Positions 57,685-64,000 of a stretch of 64,000 nucleotides of DNA are shown here, in pieces. Source of the DNA: VAZQ01 sp036557705. GTDB taxonomy: Bacteria > Pseudomonadota > Alphaproteobacteria > Rhizobiales > Xanthobacteraceae. Where the stretch lies: contig DATBHB010000117.1 in NCBI GenBank assembly GCA_036557705.1, positions 1 to 64,000 on the forward strand. The letters run 5' to 3'. The notes below the pieces were generated by a model. That model was not told where the DNA came from. It saw nothing but the letters and a program-made list of their open reading frames with translations, and made no database searches. A program made the position numbers and the translations under genes. Within the stretch, counting starts at the first letter, position 1. Each line of letters begins with the position of its first letter.

Positions 57685-58518
57685 TCAGAAGAACGCCAGA
57701 GTGCGGATCTCGATGCTCTCGCGCGGGCGCGCGTTGGCAGGTGCGGTCGGGTCGTCGAAAGCGGTGTGCGCAGTCCAGCGGGCACGGCCGTCGGTGAGCG
57801 AATCGTAGACCTTGAAGACGAGCGCCTCCCCGCGCCGCATGCGCGGGAACCAGTACCAGCGATGCCGCGGGCTGTATTTGATCGCGTAGGTCTGGCCGAC
57901 GCGGTTCGGATAGCGCCGCTCGGAGATGACGAAATCCTTCGGCGAAACGCTGCGGGCATCGCAGATCGCGAGCGGGAAGCTCTCGACCGGATGCCGGATC
58001 GGCCGCCACACCTGCACGATCGCGAAGCGGCGGCTAAGGAGCTCGTCCGCCTCATCGGGCAGAAGATCGCGCACGCGTTGCGGCGCCGACCATTCGGTGT
58101 AGTCATTGTGAACCCGACGGACTGGCTCGCGGATCTTGCGCGCCTCGCGCGCCGCATCATCCGCCGTGCGCAGCGTGTGGTCGAAGATTACTACCCGGGA
58201 AGCGCCGGACTCCGCCTTCACCAGGGCTTCCATTTCGGGGTAATAGACTTGGCGTAATTCGTCTTCGTCGAGGAACTCGCGAACGTTCGTATCGTGACGG
58301 ACGAAGCGAAAGCCGTGACTATCGAGAGTGAATTCGGCCGGATGCGGGCGACCATTGTGAATGGCGACCTTGCGCGGGTCTGCCGTGCCGCCCGAGCGCA
58401 CGATGGTCGAGCCCGGCCCGCCCGAATAGGTCCACGGCGTCTCGCCGGTATCAAGGAGGTAATTAAGCGTTGCCTCGATGGTATCGGGCGCGACCTCCTG
58501 CTCGATGATTACAGCCAT
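57685..58518 (-). CDS. CmcJ/NvfI-type oxidoreductase
   Basis: A 277-residue protein of the family that includes CmcJ and fungal NvfI-like oxygenases. Motifs: VVIFDHTLRTADDAAREARK, RRVHNDYTEWSAPQRVRDLL (His-x-Asp metal-type motif), and IVQVWRPIRHPVESFPLAIC. The ending TAHTAFDDPTAPANARPRES is characteristic, with the second metal histidine. Likely a 2-oxoglutarate/iron-dependent enzyme hydroxylating or rearranging a small molecule. ATG 58518 follows AAGGAG. Next to aromatic catabolism genes. Confidence 0.8.
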   Translation of the reverse strand: MAVIIEQEVAPDTIEATLNYLLDTGETPWTYSGGPGSTIVRSGGTADPRKVAIHNGRPHPAEFTLDSHGFRFVRHDTNVREFLDEDELRQVYYPEMEALVKAESGASRVVIFDHTLRTADDAAREARKIREPVRRVHNDYTEWSAPQRVRDLLPDEADELLSRRFAIVQVWRPIRHPVESFPLAICDARSVSPKDFVISERRYPNRVGQTYAIKYSPRHRWYWFPRMRRGEALVFKVYDSLTDGRARWTAHTAFDDPTAPANARPRESIEIRTLAFF

Positions 58519-58565
58519 GCGAAGCTCCTTTCGCCCCGGATATGCGCGCGTTGGCGCGCAGTTCC

Positions 58566-58677
58566 GTAGGGTGGGCAAAGGCGAGCGCTTTGCGCGAGCC
58601 GTGCCCACGGACCGATCACGCGCGAACGCGTGGGCACGGCGCACGCGCAAGGCGCGTCGCGCCTTTGCCCACCCTAC
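58566..58677. repeat. Interspersed repeat family A, copy 8
   Basis: GTAGGGTGGGCAAAGGCGAG to CGCCTTTGCCCACCCTAC, with core GAACGCGTGGGCACGGCGCA. It lies between two catabolic genes on the same strand. Confidence 0.85.
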
Positions 58678-58685
58678 CGGGCGGC

Positions 58686-59720
58686 CTACGCCAGGGCAGT
58701 CTCTCGGGCTGGCTCTTTCGCCGGCGCCGGATCGCGCAGCCCGAGAATCCGCCGCGCGTTGGTATAGAAGAGTTTCTCCTGGTCCGCTTTCGAGAGGCCG
58801 ATCTCGCCAAGCAGTTTCAGCGCCGTCGCCGGATCCCAGCACGGATAGTCGGTGCCGTACATGACGTGATCGATGCCGTAGTACTCGATGACGAACTTGA
58901 GTCCTGCAGCGTGCGGAGAGACCGTGTCGGTGTACATGCGCTTGAGATAGGTGCTCGGAGGCTGCGGCAGCTTCGCCCGGCCCGAGTTCTTGTCCATCCG
59001 CCCGGACTGGTAGGGAAGCGCGCCGCCGGTGTGGGACATCACCAGTTTGAGACCAGGATGGCGCTCCATGACACCTGACAGAACAAGCCGCATGGCAGCC
59101 ACGCTGACCTCGACCACGCGGCCGAGAGAGAGGTGCAGCGCGCCGTCATAGCCGTCGAGCATGTCGGCAAAAACCGCGTCGGTCGGATGCAGGAAGAGCG
59201 GCAGGCCGAGCTTCTCCACGTGGGCGTAGAACGGCTCGAGCCGCTCGGCATCGATGCGCGGATCGCTGCCGATGCTGCCCGGCAGGTTGACGCCCATGAG
59301 GCCGAGCCGGGTGACGGCGTCGTCCACCACCTCGATCGCGATCCGGGTATCGACGAGCGGCACTGCCGCGCTCGCCCATAACCGACCGGGATATTTTCGC
59401 TGTACACCCGCCATCTCCTCGTTCCATTGGATGGCAAAGTCCCGCCCCTCCTCGACCGGCAGCTCGGAGAAAAAGACGGAGAGCGGCCCGATCGAGCACA
59501 CGACGTCGACCTGGTGCCCGAGGCGGTCCATGTGCTCGAACTGCTTGTCGAGATCGAACCACTCGGCCCAGGGATGGAGGACGTAATCGACATTTTCCTC
59601 CCGCAGGCAGGCGTAGCCGCCCTTCTCGTCGGCGACGGCGCGCGGCAGGGACTTGCGCCGGCAGAACCGGTCGAGCACCGCGCGCGGCCACCAATGGAAA
59701 TGCGAGTCGATAATATGCAT
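58686..59720 (-). CDS. Amidohydrolase 2 / ACMSD-like decarboxylase
   Basis: A 344-residue TIM-barrel metal enzyme, 2-amino-3-carboxymuconate 6-semialdehyde decarboxylase-like. It opens MHIIDSHFHWWPRAVLDRFC (metal His-x-His); LPLFLHPTDAVFADMLDGYD; LVMSHTGGALPYQSGRMDKN; and catalytic Asp in HVMYGTDYPCWDPATALKLL. Decarboxylation or hydrolysis of an aromatic acid is expected. ATG 59720. Divergent from the isochorismatase gene across a 178-base promoter region. Confidence 0.88.
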   Translation of the reverse strand: MHIIDSHFHWWPRAVLDRFCRRKSLPRAVADEKGGYACLREENVDYVLHPWAEWFDLDKQFEHMDRLGHQVDVVCSIGPLSVFFSELPVEEGRDFAIQWNEEMAGVQRKYPGRLWASAAVPLVDTRIAIEVVDDAVTRLGLMGVNLPGSIGSDPRIDAERLEPFYAHVEKLGLPLFLHPTDAVFADMLDGYDGALHLSLGRVVEVSVAAMRLVLSGVMERHPGLKLVMSHTGGALPYQSGRMDKNSGRAKLPQPPSTYLKRMYTDTVSPHAAGLKFVIEYYGIDHVMYGTDYPCWDPATALKLLGEIGLSKADQEKLFYTNARRILGLRDPAPAKEPARETALA

Positions 59721-59898
59721 GGCCAAAGCTCTCCTGCCCGCCTCGCTGTGGCGGTTTCCGGGGAAATTCGCCGCAATTCTAAAATGCAGACGGCATCCCG
59801 TAAAGGCGGCCCTCTTTTCTAATTGGGCATGACTTTCTCGGTATACATAAAGCGGGCGATTGGCGTATCGTTTGCCACCACAACCACAGGAACCGACC

Positions 59899-60594
59899 AT
59901 GGCCCGCGATTTCGAAGACCATTGCTGGAAAGACCTCATCGACCCCGAAACAATCGAGATTTACCAGGCCTATCGCCGCCGGACCTATGTCGGAGAGAAT
60001 CCGGCGGTGCTGGCGATCGACCTCTACAATAAGGCGTATCTGGGCGGCGATCGGCCGGTCAAAGAGGTGGACCGTGGGTTCTCCGGCTCGTGCGGAGAAA
60101 ATGCCTGGAGAGCGATCGCGCCGACCCAAAGACTGTTCGCGGCGGCGCGCCGGGCCGGCATTCCGGTCATCTACACGACGCGGCATGTCGATACCGGCGG
60201 CGTCCAGTCCACCAACCGCAATCTCGGCCGGATGGCGGACGACATCTACGACATCAAGGCGGAACTGGCGCCACAAGCGGGCGAGCTGGTGATCTACAAG
60301 GAGCGGGCGTCCGCCTTTTTCGGCACGCCGCTTATTGCGCATCTCCAGCAGAAGCGAATCTACAGCCTCATCATCTGCGGCGAGAGCACCTCCGGATGCG
60401 TGCGCGCCTCGACGGTCGATGCCTATTCCTACGGATTCCACAACGTCGTGGTCGAGGAATGCACCTATGACCGTGCGATGATCAATCACAAGGTCAACCT
60501 GTTCGACCTCCATCACAAGTATGCCGACGTGATGCACATCGAGGACGTGCTCGCGCATCTCGATGGCCTCGCGCAGGAACGCAAGGTGGCGTAG
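59899..60594 (+). CDS. Isochorismatase-family cysteine hydrolase
   Basis: A 231-residue amidase-type hydrolase. The catalytic triad is visible: Asp in PAVLAIDLYNKAYLGG, Lys in LVIYKERASAFFGTPL, and Cys in ICGESTSGCVRASTVDAYSY. It resembles N-carbamoylsarcosine amidase or maleamate amidohydrolase type members, which hydrolyse amides in heterocycle breakdown. ATG 59899. The TATACAT about 50 bases upstream may be its -10 element. Its neighbours suggest a nicotinate- or picolinate-like pathway. Confidence 0.88.
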   Translation: MARDFEDHCWKDLIDPETIEIYQAYRRRTYVGENPAVLAIDLYNKAYLGGDRPVKEVDRGFSGSCGENAWRAIAPTQRLFAAARRAGIPVIYTTRHVDTGGVQSTNRNLGRMADDIYDIKAELAPQAGELVIYKERASAFFGTPLIAHLQQKRIYSLIICGESTSGCVRASTVDAYSYGFHNVVVEECTYDRAMINHKVNLFDLHHKYADVMHIEDVLAHLDGLAQERKVA

Positions 60595-60616
60595 TTAGCG
60601 CGCGATTCTCGATGCC

Positions 60617-60778
60617 GCCGCCCTGAGGTGCCCGCGCGTCCTTCACGCGCGGGCCTCGAAGGATGGCGGCCCGGGGGTCGCTGTCATGCTTCGAGGCTCG
60701 CATGCAGCCATAGCGCGTCAAAGACGCGCGTGAACGCGCGTTTTGCTGGCTGCATGCTCGCGCCTCAGGGTGATGGCC
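60617..60778. repeat. Interspersed repeat family C, copy 2, with nested module
   Basis: It contains CCGCCCTGAGG, GGCCTCGAAGGATGGCGG, CATGCTTCGAGGCTCGCATG and ends CTCGCGCCTCAGGGTGATGG. At about 60709-60740 it embeds the module CATAGCGCGTCAAAGACGCG, also found in families A and E. Confidence 0.8.
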
Positions 60779-60800
60779 CTGTCAGAGCCAAACCCGTTTG

Positions 60801-61832
60801 CTAATGCGCCCCGTACGCCGCGCGAACCTTCGTCAACAGGTCTGGCGGAAGGCGGCTTACGTCGGTGATGAGCTTCTGCAGCTCTTCGCCCGGCATCGGC
60901 CCGACCGCAATATTGCTCCGCATCGCCTCGTCGAGAAACCCGGGATCCTTCATGGTCTCGTCGAAAGCGCGACGCAGCGCCAGCAGGCGATCCGCCGGAA
61001 CGCGCGGCGTGGTGAAGAAGGCAGCCCCGATTTCGGCGGCGGCCATGATGGCGCTGACCACCTTTCGCTCCTCGTCGTTGCGCGCAAGCTCGACCGCGGT
61101 GGGAATGTCGGGAAGTTCCGGGTGCCGCTTGAGGCCGAACTGCACGAGCACAGAGATGTCCTTGTCGCGGATCCAGTCGGGATGCGCGACCTTGACGGCG
61201 GTCCACGCCGTTGAATGGCCTTCGGTTTCGCCGCGCTCGACCGCGAGCATTGCTTCGTTCGAGCCGCGATAGCCCATGACCAGCTTGAACTTTGTGCCGA
61301 ACACATTGTTCATGACCGTGGGATAGATCGACACCGTGGAGCCGACTCCTGTCCCGGCCAGGGTGACTTGGTATTTCTGTGCGTCGGCGAAAGTTTTCAC
61401 CTTCGAGGTCTTCCAGGTGAACACGATGTTGGTTGCCGAATCGATGCGTCCGACCCAGTTCATTTCCGCGGTCTTGAAGCGTACCCCCTGAGTACCGAGC
61501 TTCTCGTCGAGCGCCGCGGTCGGAGCGCCAAGCGCAATGACGGTGCCGTCCTTCGGCGCAACGTTGAAGACCTGATTGAGGGCGAGGAAACTGCCGGCGC
61601 CGGGCGTGTTCCTGGGTACCACGGCGGGATGCCCGGGAATGTGATTACCGAGATGGCGCGCAAGCAGCCGCGAGTAGAAGTCATTGCTGCCGCCGGTTGG
61701 ATACCCGATGACGAGATCGATCGACTTGCCTCGGTAGAACTGTTCGGGTGTCTGCGCCAAGGCAGCCGCGACGGCACTCAGGCAGACGGCGCAGCACACC
61801 GCGAGCGCGACTGTGCGTTGGAAGGACCGCAT
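60801..61832 (-). CDS. Bug family solute receptor, copy 2
   Basis: A 343-residue periplasmic receptor. Signal peptide TVALAVCCAVCLSAVAAALA. Family motifs are variant: DLVIGYPTGGSNDFYSRLLA, VVPRNTPGAGSFLALNQVFN, and a long C-terminal lobe. It belongs to the more divergent Bug branch (tripartite tricarboxylate transporter receptor). ATG 61832. It is adjacent to the hydroxylase gene and probably supplies substrate to the pathway. Confidence 0.85.
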   Translation of the reverse strand: MRSFQRTVALAVCCAVCLSAVAAALAQTPEQFYRGKSIDLVIGYPTGGSNDFYSRLLARHLGNHIPGHPAVVPRNTPGAGSFLALNQVFNVAPKDGTVIALGAPTAALDEKLGTQGVRFKTAEMNWVGRIDSATNIVFTWKTSKVKTFADAQKYQVTLAGTGVGSTVSIYPTVMNNVFGTKFKLVMGYRGSNEAMLAVERGETEGHSTAWTAVKVAHPDWIRDKDISVLVQFGLKRHPELPDIPTAVELARNDEERKVVSAIMAAAEIGAAFFTTPRVPADRLLALRRAFDETMKDPGFLDEAMRSNIAVGPMPGEELQKLITDVSRLPPDLLTKVRAAYGAH

Positions 61833-61868
61833 GGGAGATTTCCTTTCCTCGTCATTAGCTACAGCTTT

Positions 61869-62030
61869 GTAGGGTGGGCAAAATCGCGTCCACCGCATTT
61901 CAACGCGAACGGTCCACCCGCGATTTTGCCCACGCGGTCGACTTCTGCGAGTCGCGACCGCGTGGGCAAAAGGCGCGCAATAGCCCGTTCCCGCCTTCGA
62001 GGGTTGCGGGGCGCCTTTTGCCCACCCTAC
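61869..62030. repeat. Interspersed repeat family A, copy 9
   Basis: GTAGGGTGGGCAAAATCGCG to GCCTTTTGCCCACCCTAC. As in copies 5 and 6 the two arms are of different subtypes. Confidence 0.85.
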
Positions 62031-62034
62031 GACG

Positions 62035-63549
62035 CTATGACGCATCCTCGACCGGCGGAAGGTTCAGCGCGGCGTCGACCAGATCGGTGGCGCGCTTGAA
62101 GTCGTAGCTGCGGTAGACATTTTGCTTCACTACGAAAGGCGCGCCGCCATAGAACTTTTCATACTGCTGATGGCGACTGCCGAATTCGGTACCGATGAAA
62201 TCCCAGGCGAGCCGCATCAGCGCCACGCGGTGCTTGGCGTCGGACGAGGCCGAGCCCATGTAGCGGTCGATATCGCGTGCGATCTCCTTCTTATCGAAAT
62301 CGCGCTGAGACGAAGGCAATGTGATGACGCCTGAGCCGACAAGCTCGCGGATGGTCTCCAGCATTCGCCCGTTGAACTCCGATTGCAGCGCCATCACCGA
62401 ATAGAGCGCGGTGCGCGAAGGCCACAACACGCCGTCCTCGATCGTGGCGGCGCTCTCCTGGGCGAGCAGCATCGATTCGACGATCGATACGAGCGACGCA
62501 AGCTCGCCCATGACGATTTGTACGGCCGGGTTCGCGTCGTGGCCGGTCATCTCATTCATGCGCTTGGCAAGACCGATCATAAAGCGAAGCTTGGTCGCAT
62601 AGCGCACCTGCGCCTGATGATTGCCATAGAGATGGGCGGGCGTCTTCCACCACTGATCCCGACAGGCTTCGATATTGCGGTAGATGAAGACGAGCTCCCA
62701 CGGGACAAAGACGTTGTCGAACACCACGAGGCTGTCGGATTCATCGAACCGGCTCGTCAACGGGTAGTCGAAGGCGTTCGCGGCCTGCACCGCAAACGGG
62801 CGGCGCGGATAAAGCTTGAGCCCCGGCGCGTTGACCGGGACCGCGAGGCAATTGGCATAATTCTCGTCGCCCGGCTGCAACGGATGGATGCAGCTGAGCT
62901 GAATGTAATCGGAGAGAACCGCCGCGGTGGCGAGCTGCTGGGCGCCGGCAATCACGATGCCGTCGTCGCGTTCCTTCACCACGCCGGCATGGAGCGTGGG
63001 ATCGCGCTGCTTGTGCGCCGGTTTGCTGCGGTCGATCTGCGGCGGCACGATCGCGTAGCTCGGATAAAGATGGTTGTCGCGCAGATATTCGTAGAACGCG
63101 ACCACGTTGTCGGCGAAGGCTTGGCCGGCCCTTGCAAAAACGCGCGGCACCGCCGCATAGCCGCAGAAGAAGCCGGCTACGTGATCGGGCGTGCGCCCCA
63201 TCAGGCCGAACGTCGCTTCCGCCCATTTCTCCGAGAACAGCCTGCGCGCGCGCAGGTCGGCATGCGTCCTCGGAATCTGATAGGCGCGCAGCACCGGCGC
63301 ACCGGTTGTGGGCGATGGAAACGTCATCAGTTCCCGGTGCTCTGGGGCGGCCGCGATGTCATAGAGCCGCGCCACTGATCGCGCGGCTTCGCGGAAGGCG
63401 CCATGCCGCGTCACGTCGGCGACGCGCTCGCCGTCGACGAACACCTGCCGCCCGTCCTGCAAGGATTGCAGATATTCCGCGCCGGTCCGTAACGGCCGCC
63501 CGGTTGTGGGTGGGCTGGTCGGGGAGTCCCGTGTGCGCAAGCTATCCAT
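62035..63549 (-). CDS. 4-hydroxyphenylacetate 3-hydroxylase family flavin monooxygenase (HpaB-like)
   Basis: A 504-residue FADH2-using monooxygenase that hydroxylates phenolic substrates, related to HpaB and pyrrole-2-carboxylate/chlorophenol monooxygenases. Motifs: TGAEYLQSLQDGRQVFVDGE, LTFPSPTTG-like segment, RTPDHVAGFFCGYAAVPRVF, and CLAVPVNAPGLKLYPRRPFA. FDNVFVPWELVFIYRNIEAC is the family hallmark. A separate flavin reductase is needed and not seen here. ATG 63549 follows AAGGG. It is divergent from ubiD across 63 bases. Confidence 0.9.
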   Translation of the reverse strand: MDSLRTRDSPTSPPTTGRPLRTGAEYLQSLQDGRQVFVDGERVADVTRHGAFREAARSVARLYDIAAAPEHRELMTFPSPTTGAPVLRAYQIPRTHADLRARRLFSEKWAEATFGLMGRTPDHVAGFFCGYAAVPRVFARAGQAFADNVVAFYEYLRDNHLYPSYAIVPPQIDRSKPAHKQRDPTLHAGVVKERDDGIVIAGAQQLATAAVLSDYIQLSCIHPLQPGDENYANCLAVPVNAPGLKLYPRRPFAVQAANAFDYPLTSRFDESDSLVVFDNVFVPWELVFIYRNIEACRDQWWKTPAHLYGNHQAQVRYATKLRFMIGLAKRMNEMTGHDANPAVQIVMGELASLVSIVESMLLAQESAATIEDGVLWPSRTALYSVMALQSEFNGRMLETIRELVGSGVITLPSSQRDFDKKEIARDIDRYMGSASSDAKHRVALMRLAWDFIGTEFGSRHQQYEKFYGGAPFVVKQNVYRSYDFKRATDLVDAALNLPPVEDAS

Positions 63550-63612
63550 CTGACCCTTGACCTTGCTGCCCAATATTCGGTCAATCACGGTTGCAGCGCG
63601 AGAGGATTCTTG

Positions 63613-64000
63613 ATGTATCGGGACCTGCGCGATTTCATTGCCGACGTCGAAAAGCTCGGCGCGCTGCGCCGCGTGAGCGGCGCCGATCCCTGTTTCGAGA
63701 TCGGCGGGATCACCGAAGTCGCGGCCGGAATGCCGCAATGCCCGGCCCTCCTGTTCGACCGCATCAACGGCTACCCCGCCGGATTTCGCGTGTTCACCAA
63801 CGCGACGGTGAGCCCGCAGCGGGCAGCGCTGGCGCTTGGGCTCGATCCCGGTTCGCGGCCGCTCGATGCTTTGAAGGCCTGGATGGTGAAGCGGCAGGGG
63901 CTCGCGCCGCACAAGCCGATAGTTGTTGATGACGTGCCGGTGCTCGATAATTCATTTTCCCGCGGCGATGTTGATCTGGCGCGGCTGCCGGCACCCTGGT
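63613..64000 (+). CDS. UbiD family decarboxylase, cut by window edge
   Basis: A partial protein of 129 codons beginning MYRDLRDFIADVEKLGALRR, typical of UbiD-type prenyl-FMN-dependent decarboxylases, with ITEVAAGMPQCPALLFDRIN and VVDDVPVLDNSFSRGDVDLA. ATG 63613 follows AGAGGA. The active-site part lies beyond the window. Paired with the HpaB-like enzyme it suggests decarboxylation of an aromatic acid before or after hydroxylation. Confidence 0.88.
   Translation, partial: MYRDLRDFIADVEKLGALRRVSGADPCFEIGGITEVAAGMPQCPALLFDRINGYPAGFRVFTNATVSPQRAALALGLDPGSRPLDALKAWMVKRQGLAPHKPIVVDDVPVLDNSFSRGDVDLARLPAPW

Overview
The window reads as a chromosomal segment of a free-living or soil alphaproteobacterium of the Hyphomicrobiales (Rhizobiales), most like the Bradyrhizobium/Xanthobacteraceae branch. 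Reasons: high GC; sdhCDAB gene order; a split transhydrogenase (pntAA-pntAB-pntB) preceded by an aa3-type oxidase subunit IV gene; small families typical of this order (DUF1236, DUF3309, DUF3618, a 27-residue hydrophobic peptide); promoters of the EcfG general-stress type (GGAAC-N16-CGTT); orphan Bug-type solute receptors; and mosaic intergenic repeats. No rRNA, tRNA, CRISPR array or intact insertion sequence was found. Both window edges cut a gene.

Layout. 0-4 kb: an accessory stretch with a truncated secreted-protein gene, a relic of an IS91-type element, two decayed small genes and several short orphan genes with strong terminators. 3.9-13.3 kb: an envelope/general-stress island (ATP-dependent DNA ligase, glycine-rich and DUF1236 secreted proteins, DUF3309, CsbD, a holin-like/DUF3618/YihY membrane operon and an L,D-transpeptidase) carrying perfect EcfG-type promoters. 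13.5-15 kb: a molybdopterin oxidoreductase with its cytochrome b partner. 15.3-19.8 kb: a LysR regulator divergent from sdhCDAB. 20-30 kb: a flavin-nucleotide-like stress protein, argG directly behind a PQQ alcohol dehydrogenase, the pnt operon, a cytochrome oxidase subunit, an ABC1/UbiB kinase and an orphan permease. 30.4-36.6 kb: a catabolic-looking block (sulfatase, two substrate-binding or decarboxylase-like proteins, an amidohydrolase, a BenD-like dehydrogenase) interrupted by a brnTA toxin-antitoxin pair. 37-39.8 kb: a LysR regulator and a vapBC locus whose toxin gene is frameshifted. 40-46.5 kb: a peptidoglycan amino-sugar recycling cluster (murQ, kinase, SIS deaminase, nagA) ending in a BacA/SbmA-like ABC transporter. 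46.9-56.4 kb: a polytopic membrane protein, malic enzyme, twin small secreted proteins, a GlcG-like protein, a UvrD-type helicase and a large secreted hydrolase. 56.5-64 kb: an aromatic or heterocycle catabolism block (two Bug receptors, CmcJ-like oxygenase, ACMSD-like amidohydrolase, isochorismatase, HpaB monooxygenase, UbiD decarboxylase).

Common threads. Succinate dehydrogenase, transhydrogenase, malic enzyme and the PQQ dehydrogenase are core energy and redox genes; the 30-36 kb and 56-64 kb blocks look like peripheral catabolism; the 40-46 kb block should turn wall-derived MurNAc/GlcNAc phosphates into fructose 6-phosphate. Almost every gap holds a member of one of five interspersed repeat families. 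Several genes end on a stop codon supplied by the repeat, one repeat sits inside the pnt operon, and one lies in frame within a coding sequence. Functions are assigned from recognisable protein motifs only; nothing was searched against a database.
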